Of a stretch of DNA of 25,334 bases, positions 12,415 to 19,260 are shown one piece after another; the stretch's first letter is position 1, and each line of letters opens with the position of its first letter. The notes beneath the pieces are model-generated. The model was not told the origin of the DNA. It saw nothing but the letters and a program-made list of their open reading frames with translations, and did no database searches. A program made the translations under genes and the position numbers. Source of the stretch: a virus; IMG/VR virus record IMGVR_UViG_3300034283_001607, positions 1-25,334 of that record; one strand, written 5' to 3'.

Positions 12415-14439
12415 CTAGCGCTCATTTTTGCGAATCATCAGGGCGCCGGCATGCACTGCATCGACCATCGTCCAGCCGCCCTCCTGCGCCTCGATGATGT
12501 TGGCCTCCAGCAGGTCGGCGATGAATTTGCCGGTCGCGCTGGCCTTCAAAGTCTGCTTGGCGTAGGCCTCGGTGAAGTCTTTTTGCTGAACCAGATAGGT
12601 CATCATCGTTTCACGGGAAACGTATGGCGCCCCTCGTAGCTCGTCAGCTCCGGTGCCCCACCATGCGTTCTCCCAGAATTTCCGGTGCTGCGCGAGCTTG
12701 CTTTCCTTCTTGCTGGTGGCCGCCGAAGGCTTAGCATTAGCGTCAATAACAAGCACGGCGCTGCTCACCGGCTCGCCATCCTCGTCCACCCAGCCCGGAA
12801 TCTCGACCGACTCCAGCCGAGCGCAGAGCGGTTCCGCAAGCTCGGCGTCCTTGCTTTTGCGCTGGATGATTTGCAATGGCTCGCCGTCCTTGCCGGGCAC
12901 GATGGAGACCTCAATATCGAGCGCTCCCCGCCACGCACTGGAGCCTCTAGCACGGTGCTGGGCTTCCTCCGACACGCCAGTGTGGTGAACCAGCAGCACG
13001 CTGCATTTGAACTCCCTCATCAGGGCGTTGCAGGCGTCTAACATCGTCTTGGTATCCTGTGCGGAATTCTCGTCGCCGGACAAGAATCTGTGCAGAGTAT
13101 CCACAACTATTAAACAGGGTTCTAAGCCCAGCGCCCGGATTTGCTCGACCACTTTGCGGTATCCCTCGGGCGTGTTGAGGTCGCAGCCATCGCGGCTCAG
13201 CCACATGTTGAGCTTGTCGATTTTGTGGCAATGCTTCCACGCTGCCACGCGAGCCCGCAGACCATGATGGCCCTCGCCAGCCAGATAGATAACCGTCCCG
13301 CTCTTGACCGCCTTACCAGCCCATTCTTCGATGGCGCTACTGATTCGCAGGCACCAGTCCAGCACCACAAAGGTCTTGCCACCGCCTGACGGGCCGTGAA
13401 CCATAATCAGAGCCTGCGACTGCACCCAGTGCTTGATGAGCCAAGCCAGCGGCGCTGGCTGGGCGCTGAAGTCATCGGCCGGAATGAGCCAGTCATGCGC
13501 TGGTGGCGCCAGCAGAAGCGCGAGGTCGTGGCCCGACTGGACGAAATCGTTGGCGTCGCCGGGAATTGGCGGGACGACCATGCGGGCGCCCCACTTGGCG
13601 CAGGCCTGCTCGGCGTAGCGCTGGCCGACACCGCTGGCGTCATTGTCAGCGACGATGACGATGGGCTGCGTGCTGCCAAGCTCTCGGATAGAGCCAGTGA
13701 CCGGCACCAGATTGCTGGCGCTGTAAGCAATAGCGCAGGGGCGACCAGTCGTCTCATGAATTGTCGCCGCTGTAGCAAAGCCCTCGGCAACATAAATGAC
13801 TCCGGGCTCGTCCATCGTGCCGAGCATCCAGAATTTGCCACCAGTCTGGGCGCCGGGGTGATACAGCTTGCCGCCCTCCTTGTCGATGTACTGGAGGCTG
13901 CTGAGCGAGCCATCCGCGCCATACAGGGGCACCATCAGGCGGCCGTCTCCGGTGACTCGGGCGCCGTGCGGCTGGATGCCTTTGCGCTTGAGGTATTCGT
14001 GCTCGGCGCTTGCCGGCCCCGCGACCGACCAGATTTTCTCGACCGTATCCGCAGCTACCGCCCTCTGCTTGGCCAGCTCCTCATCGCGGATTGCCTTGGC
14101 CTCGGCCAGTCGCCGGGCGTTGGCCATTTCTTCGGCTGCGCTGATTGGTCGCCCGACATCAGCTCTGAAGGTGACCTCAACCCCTGCCCGCCAGCAGCCG
14201 AAGCGCCCTGCAGGGATGCCGTCGGGATAGATGATGTACCAGCCAGACTTGTCGCCGGCCTTGCCTGACCCCTTAGTGCCAGAGCGGAATCGGTGGATTT
14301 TACCGTCAAGCTGGAGGTGGTCGGGAGGCTCAAGCCCCGCCGCGACCATCGCGTCTTTTAGCTGTATTTCAGGCGGGTCGGGCCTGAAAGTTTCCTGCGG
14401 CAGCACTGGGCCGCCAAAGATTTTAGTGAGGTCTGCCAT
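12415..14439 (-). CDS. DNA primase-helicase (Toprim plus RecA-fold ATPase)
   Basis: A 674-residue replication protein. The N-terminal half has a primase-like region with SGWYIIYPDGIPAGRFGCWR, then a Toprim fold: YVAEGFATAATIH with Glu219 and IVIVADNDASG with Asp265/Asp267. The C-terminal half is a RepA/AAA_25-type RecA-fold helicase: Walker A HGPSGGGKT (349-356), YLAGEGHHGL, Walker B LIVVDTLHRF (443 on) and VLLVHHTG (sensor-like histidines 485-486). No N-terminal zinc finger is visible, so primer synthesis is less certain than helicase activity. The start at 14439 has a modest GCGAGACCAACA leader. It is transcribed away from the recombination block, from a divergent promoter region. The gene ends in TAG directly against the GTAC array. 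Confidence 0.9.
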   Translation of the reverse strand: MADLTKIFGGPVLPQETFRPDPPEIQLKDAMVAAGLEPPDHLQLDGKIHRFRSGTKGSGKAGDKSGWYIIYPDGIPAGRFGCWRAGVEVTFRADVGRPISAAEEMANARRLAEAKAIRDEELAKQRAVAADTVEKIWSVAGPASAEHEYLKRKGIQPHGARVTGDGRLMVPLYGADGSLSSLQYIDKEGGKLYHPGAQTGGKFWMLGTMDEPGVIYVAEGFATAATIHETTGRPCAIAYSASNLVPVTGSIRELGSTQPIVIVADNDASGVGQRYAEQACAKWGARMVVPPIPGDANDFVQSGHDLALLLAPPAHDWLIPADDFSAQPAPLAWLIKHWVQSQALIMVHGPSGGGKTFVVLDWCLRISSAIEEWAGKAVKSGTVIYLAGEGHHGLRARVAAWKHCHKIDKLNMWLSRDGCDLNTPEGYRKVVEQIRALGLEPCLIVVDTLHRFLSGDENSAQDTKTMLDACNALMREFKCSVLLVHHTGVSEEAQHRARGSSAWRGALDIEVSIVPGKDGEPLQIIQRKSKDAELAEPLCARLESVEIPGWVDEDGEPVSSAVLVIDANAKPSAATSKKESKLAQHRKFWENAWWGTGADELRGAPYVSRETMMTYLVQQKDFTEAYAKQTLKASATGKFIADLLEANIIEAQEGGWTMVDAVHAGALMIRKNER

Positions 14440-14474
14440 TGTTGGTCTCGCTGTTTTTTGTCGTGCCGGGCGAG

Positions 14475-14502
14475 TGTGCTACCAGTTTTCGCCGGCTGTC
14501 AA
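14475..14502 (-). promoter_or_regulatory. Leftward promoter for the primase-helicase gene
   Basis: On the minus strand TTGACA lies at 14502-14497, inside the ten-mer GTTGACAGCC. That ten-mer is identical to the one holding the -35 box of the rightward promoter at 14561-14570. The -10 is weak: GC-rich AGCACA or TAGCAC at 15-16 bases spacing. The position about 58 bases before the ATG fits. Confidence 0.45.
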
Positions 14503-14513
14503 CGGCAATCCGT

Positions 14514-14532
14514 GTCACCGATTGACGGTGAC
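14514..14532. promoter_or_regulatory. 19-bp inverted repeat between divergent promoters (operator candidate)
   Basis: GTCACCG-ATTGA-CGGTGAC is a perfect seven-base inverted repeat with a five-base spacer. It sits between the two outward-facing -35 boxes (14497-14502 and 14562-14567). Such a site could let one dimeric regulator control both the replication gene and the early block. No binding protein can be named. Confidence 0.6.
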
Positions 14533-14561
14533 AAGCCGATAAAAATAATTTCTTTTAGTTG

Positions 14562-14590
14562 TTGACAGCCCTTATTTTAAGGCCTTAAGA
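14562..14590 (+). promoter_or_regulatory. Rightward sigma70-like early promoter
   Basis: A consensus TTGACA at 14562-14567 is followed 17 bases later by TTAAGA (14585-14590). The spacer is AT-rich and contains the palindrome TTAAGGCCTTAA (14578-14589). The 12-mer CTTAAGATTAGC at the -10 recurs at the promoter near 24055. It would drive the early block from 14643. Confidence 0.65.
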
Positions 14591-14642
14591 TTAGCCCCGC
14601 ACAGCAACCAGACTTCTCTGACCGCTGAAAAAGGAGACCAAG

Positions 14643-14828
14643 ATGAAGACCGAATACTCCATCAAAAACGAGACCTCCCGCCCCGCCGGGAACTTTCGCG
14701 ACAGCGTTCCGCTCAAGCGCCAGTGGGCGCTGGTGAAGAACCAGAAGCCCTACGGCTACACCGTCATCAGCAGATTTTCCACCAAAGAAGCCGCTGAAGC
14801 GGCGCTTAAAAACCTGACCAACGGTTAA
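14643..14828 (+). CDS. Small hypothetical protein, first early gene
   Basis: A 61-residue basic protein of unknown function (KRQWALVKNQKPYGYTVISR, then FSTKEAAEAALKNL). The second half looks like one amphipathic helix. An AAAAAGGAGACCAAG ribosome site directly precedes the ATG. It is the first gene after the strong early promoter, about 50 bases from the -10, a place where phages often encode small host-takeover proteins; that role is not shown here. The stop codon is followed by a TAAGGAGAC signal for the next gene. Confidence 0.8.
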   Translation: MKTEYSIKNETSRPAGNFRDSVPLKRQWALVKNQKPYGYTVISRFSTKEAAEAALKNLTNG

Positions 14829-14838
14829 GGAGACAAAC

Positions 14839-15132
14839 ATGAAATTCATCATTGAACTAGACCGCGTCAAAAACGATGGCCTGTCCGACCGCGACTGCGA
14901 CGCGGTCATCGAGACGATCCAGAGCGCTCTGCTTGACCACTACGAGGGGAGCATCAAGGTAGCTGACGCCTACCTTGACCACTGGGAGCGCCTGTCCGCT
15001 GGCGAGGCCACTGCCGAGGACGGCTCCGACGAATGGAGCCAAACGATGAGCTGGGCTCTGGGCCGCTGTGAGCGGTTGTTCGACAACTGGCACTCGGTGC
15101 CGCCGATTTTTCCCTCTTTGCGAATTGTTTAA
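14839..15132 (+). CDS. Small hypothetical early protein
   Basis: A 97-residue acidic protein of unknown function. It has a helical N-terminal part (RDCDAVIETIQSALLDHYEG) and a Trp-containing middle (SDEWSQTMSWALGRCERLFD). No membrane segment or known motif was found. The ribosome site TAAGGAGACAAAC overlaps the stop of the preceding gene, a repeated arrangement in this block. It is co-transcribed with the neighbouring small genes. Confidence 0.75.
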   Translation: MKFIIELDRVKNDGLSDRDCDAVIETIQSALLDHYEGSIKVADAYLDHWERLSAGEATAEDGSDEWSQTMSWALGRCERLFDNWHSVPPIFPSLRIV

Positions 15133-15141
15133 GGAGACGAC

Positions 15142-15345
15142 ATGAACATCGACCTCAACGAAATCCTCGACGGCCCGCTCTGGCAGGTCGTCAACACCCT
15201 TACCGCCATCAAATATGACGTTCAGTACGAATGCGGCCAGTACTGTAACGTGGCCCCGGAAATCGCCGCTCAGGCCTACGAATGGGCTCAGCAGATTTAC
15301 GACATGAGCGAGGCGGAATTCGCCGCGTGGAAGTCTGAAGAATAA
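15142..15345 (+). CDS. Small hypothetical early protein
   Basis: A 67-residue acidic protein with no recognised domain. The sequence is probably helical (LNEILDGPLWQVVNTLTAI, EIAAQAYEWAQQIYDM) with two Cys in DVQYECGQYCNVAP. Translation is set by TAAGGAGACGAC before the ATG, with the TAA being the stop of the previous gene. It sits between two similarly spaced small genes, ten bases from each. Confidence 0.75.
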   Translation: MNIDLNEILDGPLWQVVNTLTAIKYDVQYECGQYCNVAPEIAAQAYEWAQQIYDMSEAEFAAWKSEE

Positions 15346-15355
15346 GGAGACCAAC

Positions 15356-15676
15356 ATGATTAACCTGACCCCACACTCCATCACCGTTCGGATGCCTGAC
15401 GGCAGCGACCGGACTTTCCCAGCCTCTGGCACGGTTGCCCGAGTCACGACTTTCGAGACCAGTGCTCTGTCGCTGGACGGCATCCCGACCGCTTACCGGC
15501 GGACGGGCAACGTCGAAGGGCTCACGCTGCCCCTGCGGCAGCCAGTGCTCGTCAGCGCGATGGTGCTGGCCGAGCTGCCGGGCGCGGACAACGTGTTCGC
15601 CCCTGACAGCGGGCCGACCGCCATCAGGGACGAGCGCGGCCAGATTGTGGCGGTGACCCGCCTGATTCGGGCCTAA
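15356..15676 (+). CDS. Conserved phage protein of unknown function (NLTPHSITV type)
   Basis: A 106-residue, mostly beta-strand protein beginning INLTPHSITVRMPDG, followed by FPASGTVARV, a central LPLRQPVLVSAMVLAEL and a closing TAIRDERGQIVAVTRL. I recognise this pattern from small proteins in many phage and prophage early regions, but no function is known to me. No catalytic motif is visible. It has its own TAAGGAGACCAAC ribosome site. A short T-rich stretch and a new promoter follow, so it may be the last gene of the first early transcript. Confidence 0.75.
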   Translation: MINLTPHSITVRMPDGSDRTFPASGTVARVTTFETSALSLDGIPTAYRRTGNVEGLTLPLRQPVLVSAMVLAELPGADNVFAPDSGPTAIRDERGQIVAVTRLIRA

Positions 15677-15695
15677 AATTTTTTTCTAAAAAGTG

Positions 15696-15723
15696 TTGAC
15701 GACTTTAAACGGAACCCTTAAAG
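15696..15723 (+). promoter_or_regulatory. Second rightward early promoter
   Basis: TTGACG (15696-15701) is followed after 16 bases by TTAAAG (15718-15723), the same layout as the promoters near 14562 and 24033. It lies in the 97-base gap before the zinc-motif gene and could drive the recombination block. A weak CCCG-loop-CGGG stem and a T7 run precede it (15659-15685), possibly a poor terminator of the first transcript. Confidence 0.5.
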
Positions 15724-15773
15724 TCGCAACCCACAGGGCAACCGGATTTCCCGACCGCCCAGAGGAGAGAAAC

Positions 15774-16244
15774 ATGACGACAAAGTTTGAGACCAAGACT
15801 TGCACCCGCTGCGGCGGCAACGGCCGATACAGTTTCAACCTGATGCATGGCGACCGCTGCTACGGGTGCAACGGCACCGGCAAGCAGCACACCAAGCGCG
15901 GGCTTGTCGCCCGCTCGTATTTCTTCGACATCACAACAGCGCTTGCCGGAGACGTGCGGGTCGGCTGGCTCATTCTTGACGACCTGCCCGGCAAAAAGCC
16001 GGTGTGGCTTCCCGTGCTGGAAACCCGGGACGACACGCTAAACGCGGGATACGTCACGATGAGCACCCGGCGCAGCTCCTACGGCTGCCACCGCGACGTC
16101 AAAACCCGCGCGGTCCCGAGCGAGCAGGCGCTGCACGATGCGATGGCGGAGGCTCTGGCATATCAGGGCACGCTGACCGTAACCGGCAAGCCTTCAAAAC
16201 GCCCGAAAATCACCGCGGTGATTGTCGAGCACCACGCCGGCTGA
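15774..16244 (+). CDS. Hypothetical protein with DnaJ-type zinc-binding motif
   Basis: A 156-residue protein whose first 36 residues carry paired CxxCxGxG motifs: CTRCGGNG (Cys10, Cys13) and CYGCNGTG (Cys29, Cys32). These resemble half of the DnaJ central zinc finger, and four cysteines suffice for one zinc site. The remainder is basic with no recognised catalytic motif (VWLPVLETRDDTLNAGYVTM, RSSYGCHRDVKTRAVPSEQA). The ATG at 15774 is chosen because an AGAGGAGAGAAAC ribosome site precedes it; the earlier open frame covers the promoter. A nucleic-acid or protein-binding role is likely but unproven. It is followed by about 110 bases without a clear gene. Confidence 0.75.
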   Translation: MTTKFETKTCTRCGGNGRYSFNLMHGDRCYGCNGTGKQHTKRGLVARSYFFDITTALAGDVRVGWLILDDLPGKKPVWLPVLETRDDTLNAGYVTMSTRRSSYGCHRDVKTRAVPSEQALHDAMAEALAYQGTLTVTGKPSKRPKITAVIVEHHAG

Positions 16245-16258
16245 AGCCGCGCAACACC

Positions 16259-16348
16259 TTGGCCGCGCTGAACGAGTGGACGAGCGGCACCGCCCGCGAC
16301 CGCGCCACCGCTGTGCGGGCACTGGCCGACAAGTACATCAACAACTAA
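16259..16348 (+). CDS. Possible very short gene or displaced tail of the preceding gene
   Basis: Between the zinc-motif gene and the ATPase gene, one frame reads LAALNEWTSGTARDRATAVR then ALADKYINN, ending in a TAA that carries the next ribosome site. It looks like a real helical protein segment, and the codon use matches its neighbours. No ATG or ribosome site is present; TTG at 16259 is the only nearby start. It may be a C-terminal part lost from the preceding gene by a frame change, or a leaderless small protein. Confidence 0.25.
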   Translation: MAALNEWTSGTARDRATAVRALADKYINN

Positions 16349-16358
16349 GGAGACTTTG

Positions 16359-17036
16359 ATGGCTATCAACCTCAAACGCACCAACGCTCTCGCGGCGGAC
16401 GGTGTCAAGATTCTGGTCTACGGGCACGCGGGTGCCGGGAAGACCAGTCTCATTCCGACCCTGCCGGCGCCCATCATCCTGAGCGCTGAGGGCGGCCTAC
16501 TGTCTATTGCCGATGCCGATGTGCCGTACATCGAAATTGGCGACGTTCAGGCGCTGCGGGACGCTTATCAGTGGATTGTCAGCAGCGACGAGGCCAAGGG
16601 CTTTCAGAGCGTGGCGCTGGATTCCATCAGCGAAATTGCTGAGGTCATCCTGAACCATGAGAAGAAGGCCAGCAAAGACCCTCGGGCGGCCTACGGAAAC
16701 ATGCAGGAACAAATGGCCGACATCATCCGCGCTTTCCGCGACCTGCCCGGCAAGCATGTCTACGTCAGCGCCAAGCTGGAGAAGGCCACCGACGAGCTGG
16801 GGCGCATCCTGTACAGCCCGTCGATGCCGGGCAATAAGACCGGGCAGGCGCTGCCCTATTTCTTCGACGAGGTGCTGGCGCTGCGCGTGGAGCGCGACGC
16901 CGAGGGCGTGCCCCAGCGTGCCCTGATGTGCGACAGCGACGGGCTCTGGCTGGCGAAAGACAGGAGTGGCCGACTGGCCGCTTGGGAAGCGCCCGACTTG
17001 GGCGAAATCATCAACAAGATTGGAGGTGGAAAATGA
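16359..17036 (+). CDS. Sak4-like RecA-fold recombination ATPase
   Basis: A 225-residue ATPase of the AAA_24/Sak4 kind, a family of short phage single-strand annealing or RecA-like recombinases. It has Walker A YGHAGAGKTS (21-30), AEGGLLSI, Walker B SVALDSISE (84 on), and a conserved polar stretch GNMQEQMADIIRAFRDLPG followed by YVSAKLEKATDE. The ending, with PYFFDEVLALRVE and DGLWLAKDRSGRLAAWE, is also typical. The ATG at 16359 is preferred over the TTG one codon earlier because of the TAAGGAGACTTTG spacing. It overlaps the next gene by ATGA. The partner DUF669-type protein three genes on is commonly found with Sak4. Confidence 0.88.
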   Translation: MAINLKRTNALAADGVKILVYGHAGAGKTSLIPTLPAPIILSAEGGLLSIADADVPYIEIGDVQALRDAYQWIVSSDEAKGFQSVALDSISEIAEVILNHEKKASKDPRAAYGNMQEQMADIIRAFRDLPGKHVYVSAKLEKATDELGRILYSPSMPGNKTGQALPYFFDEVLALRVERDAEGVPQRALMCDSDGLWLAKDRSGRLAAWEAPDLGEIINKIGGGK

Positions 17037-17254
17037 GCGACGGCACTGGAGTGACGTTTGCGAATATGGAAGAGATTTCTCGCCGACTGGCGCCAAAGCC
17101 AGCGATGAGCAAGGACAAGACGCTCCGCGACTACTTCGCGGCCTGCGCCATTCCGGCGCTCATCGCTCGCGGCATGTACGGATATACCGACCTCGCCATG
17201 CACGCCTACGCGATGGCCGACGCCCTGCTGGCGGCTCGGGAGGTGCAATCGTGA
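17033..17254 (+). CDS. Small hypothetical protein in the recombination block
   Basis: A 73-residue protein. Its start in an ATGA overlap with the ATPase gene, and a GGAGGTGG ribosome site just upstream, indicate coupling. The C-terminal half (LRDYFAACAIPALIARGMYG, then YAMADALLAAREVQ) matches a short conserved tail seen in many phage proteins of unknown function, in which YFAA is followed by an Ala-rich helix ending in a MADALLAAR-type motif. No enzyme motif is present. It ends in a GTGA overlap with the next gene. Confidence 0.8.
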   Translation: MSDGTGVTFANMEEISRRLAPKPAMSKDKTLRDYFAACAIPALIARGMYGYTDLAMHAYAMADALLAAREVQS

Positions 17255-17643
17255 GCCGCGACATGCTTGACGCATTGGCCATTGAGTGGAGCCTGCACAA
17301 GAAGTTTGAGGAAGACGCTGTGGCGGCTCGCCGGGCGATTGAAGACCAGATGGTCAAGCTGGCCTCAATCCCTGAAACGCTCGACGGCACCGAGACCCTG
17401 CGGCTTGATAGCTGCGAGGTCAAGATTGTCGGGCGCATTGACCGCAAGGTGGATGGCGACAAGTTGCAGCAGCTGGCCGCCGAGCACGGGCTGACGGACT
17501 ACCTGAGCAGCCTGTTCCGCTGGAAGCCAGAGCTGTCGATGACGGCGTGGAAGCATGCCGACGCCGAGATTACAAATGTTCTGTCGGGCGCCATCACGGC
17601 CAAGGCCGGGCGCCCATCATTCAAAATCACAACCAAGGAGTAA
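17251..17643 (+). CDS. Recombination-block accessory protein (conserved phage family)
   Basis: A 130-residue protein with a GTG start, chosen because GTGA overlaps the previous stop (17251-17254) and GGGAGGT lies six bases upstream; an ATG four codons later is the alternative. The N-terminal helix (WSLHKKFEEDAVAARRAIED) is followed by a beta part (TLRLDSCEVKIVGRIDRKVD) and a closing segment FRWKPELSMTAWKHAD...AKAGRPSFKITTKE. I recognise this layout from a small family that sits between Sak4-type ATPases and DUF669 proteins in many phages. Its biochemical function is not known to me. Position suggests help in strand annealing or nuclease control. Confidence 0.8.
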   Translation: MSRDMLDALAIEWSLHKKFEEDAVAARRAIEDQMVKLASIPETLDGTETLRLDSCEVKIVGRIDRKVDGDKLQQLAAEHGLTDYLSSLFRWKPELSMTAWKHADAEITNVLSGAITAKAGRPSFKITTKE

Positions 17644-17648
17644 GCCAC

Positions 17649-18146
17649 ATGGCTTTTTTGACCGAATCGTTTGACATCGCGACCCTGCCCGAAAGCACCA
17701 GCGGCTTCGACCCGCTGCCGGCCGGATGGTATCAGGCCACGATTGCCAGCACCGACCTGAAGACCACAAAGGCCGGCAACGGGCAGTACATCAAGCTTCG
17801 CTACGACATCGTCGGGCCGACGCATCAGGGGCGCGTCGTGTTTGGGAATCTCAACGTGTTCAACCCCAACCCCAAGGCTGAGGAAATCGGTCGGGAGCAG
17901 CTTCGCGCTCTCATGCTGGCTGCCGGGCTGAGCAAGCTTCAGGACACCGACGAGCTGGTCGGCGCGACCGTCCAAATCAAGCTCGCCATCCGCAACGACC
18001 CCCAGTACGGGTCGAGCAACGAGGTTCAGGGCTTCAAGGCTTTGAATGGCGGCAGTATGCCTCGTCCGAGCACCGCTCCTGCGGCGGCCCCTGCGGCGGC
18101 TCAGGCTCCGGCCGGGCGCGGCGCCCCGCCTTGGGCTAAGAAGTAG
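17649..18146 (+). CDS. DUF669-type protein, probable ssDNA-binding partner of the ATPase
   Basis: A 165-residue protein with DUF669 features: GFDPLPAGWYQATIASTDLK, TKAGNGQYIKLRYDIVGPTH, GRVVFGNLNVFNPNPKAEEI, and the helix EQLRALMLAAGL. A flexible Ala/Pro tail (TAPAAAPAAAQAPAGRG) closes with the short tip PPWAKK. An OB-fold core followed by a disordered tail with a conserved tip is the layout of single-stranded DNA-binding proteins, and DUF669 proteins are often neighbours of Sak4-type recombinases. An AAGGAG site lies eight bases before the ATG. A hairpin with an adjacent A-tract follows the stop. Confidence 0.85.
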   Translation: MAFLTESFDIATLPESTSGFDPLPAGWYQATIASTDLKTTKAGNGQYIKLRYDIVGPTHQGRVVFGNLNVFNPNPKAEEIGREQLRALMLAAGLSKLQDTDELVGATVQIKLAIRNDPQYGSSNEVQGFKALNGGSMPRPSTAPAAAPAAAQAPAGRGAPPWAKK

Positions 18147-18148
18147 GC

Positions 18149-18185
18149 AAAAAAATCCCCGGCTCTCTTGCGAGGGTCGGGGATT
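18149..18185 (-). terminator. Strong hairpin with T7 tract on the minus strand
   Basis: AATCCCCGGCTCTC-TTGC-GAGGGTCGGGGATT (18154-18185) folds into a 14-bp stem with two G-T pairs and a four-base loop. The A7 run at 18149-18155 becomes T7 directly after the stem on the minus strand, the form of an intrinsic terminator for leftward transcription. In the rightward direction no U-tract follows. No leftward gene lies here, so it would stop antisense transcripts, such as read-through from the leftward genes ending at 21167. Confidence 0.6.
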
Positions 18186-18213
18186 CAAGAAGACCAACAA
18201 CAAAGGATGCAAC

Positions 18214-19260
18214 ATGAAATTGCCGGCCAATCTTACCTTAGTTGGGAGTATTGACAAATATCATGCGGATTCAAACGAACTTCCCCGGACGCATATGGGC
18301 GCTAGCATTCTGGGCCACGACTGCGACCGTTATCTCTGGCTGCACTTCCGCTGGGCCGTCATCGAGAAGTTCCCCGGCCGAGTGCGCCGCCTGTTCCGAC
18401 GAGGCCACAATGAGGAGGCAACAATTGTTGACGACCTACGGGCGGTCGGCGTGGACATACGAGCAACGGGAGATTCGCAGGCTCGATTGAATTTCGGCTG
18501 CCACATCGGCGGCAGCGTTGACGGCATCATCGAGAAAGGATTGCCGGAGTCCCCGCACAAGCGCCACATCGCCGAGTTCAAGACGCACAGCAAGAAATCG
18601 TTTGACGACCTTGAGCGGCACGGCGTGCAGAAATCCAAGCCGATGCACTGGGCGCAGATGCAGCTCTATATGCTGGGCACCAAGATTGACAGGGCGGCCT
18701 ACATTGCGGTCTGCAAAGACGACGACAGGCTGTACGTCGAGCGCGTCAGATACGAGCAGAAGGCCGCTCAGGCGCTTCTGGAGCGCGGCAAGCGCATCAC
18801 GCTGGCCGACCGCATGCCTGAGCCCATCAGCGCCGACCCTAGCTGGTACAAATGCAAATTCTGCCCGGCGCACGACCAGTGCTTTGGCAGCAAGCTGACC
18901 AAGCAGGTCAACTGCCGCACCTGTGTTCATAGTACGGCGCGAGAGGATGGCACTTGGCATTGTGAGCGCTGGGATGATGCGATTCCTGAAGAGGCTCAGC
19001 GCACCGGCTGCGACAGCCATGTGCTTCACCCTGACCTCGTCCCGTGGCCGATTGCCAACCAGTCCAGCGGCTGGGAGGGCAGCTACCTCATCGATGATAA
19101 GCCGGTGAGGAACGGAGAGGCCGACGCCTACACGTTCAGCAGCCACGAGCTAATTGCCAACCCTTCGGCCTGTGCATGGGGCGATGAAAACATCACCGCC
19201 ATGCGCCAGACCTTCGGCGCCCGGATTGTGCCCAGCCCGCCGCCGGAAGAGCCGTTTTGA
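18214..19260 (+). CDS. PD-(D/E)XK nuclease with Cas4/AddB-like Fe-S cysteine pattern
   Basis: A 348-residue nuclease. Core residues: GHNEE (Glu68/69), GGSVDGII (Asp103), AEFKTH (Glu121, Lys123) and HWAQMQLYM (Gln148/150), which form the PD-(D/E)XK fold with the QxxxY motif of the RecB/Cas4 group. One cysteine before the core (Cys37 in LGHDCDRY) and three after it (KCKFCPAHDQC: Cys214, Cys217, Cys223) match the 4Fe-4S 'staple' of AddB, Cas4 and Dna2 nucleases. A second cluster (Cys234, Cys237, Cys250, Cys266) could bind zinc. The ATG at 18214 follows AAAGGATGCAAC. It ends in a TTGA overlap with the helicase. It probably resects DNA ends for recombination. Confidence 0.85.
   Translation: MKLPANLTLVGSIDKYHADSNELPRTHMGASILGHDCDRYLWLHFRWAVIEKFPGRVRRLFRRGHNEEATIVDDLRAVGVDIRATGDSQARLNFGCHIGGSVDGIIEKGLPESPHKRHIAEFKTHSKKSFDDLERHGVQKSKPMHWAQMQLYMLGTKIDRAAYIAVCKDDDRLYVERVRYEQKAAQALLERGKRITLADRMPEPISADPSWYKCKFCPAHDQCFGSKLTKQVNCRTCVHSTAREDGTWHCERWDDAIPEEAQRTGCDSHVLHPDLVPWPIANQSSGWEGSYLIDDKPVRNGEADAYTFSSHELIANPSACAWGDENITAMRQTFGARIVPSPPPEEPF

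Noticed and set aside
13396-14268. Long plus-strand open frame (290 codons) opposite the primase-helicase
   Set aside because: The minus-strand frame carries full Toprim and Walker motifs; the plus frame is a GC-rich shadow without a ribosome site.
15659-15685. Intrinsic terminator after the 106-aa gene
   Set aside because: The stem is only four base pairs and the T run begins seven bases later; too weak to list as a separate terminator.
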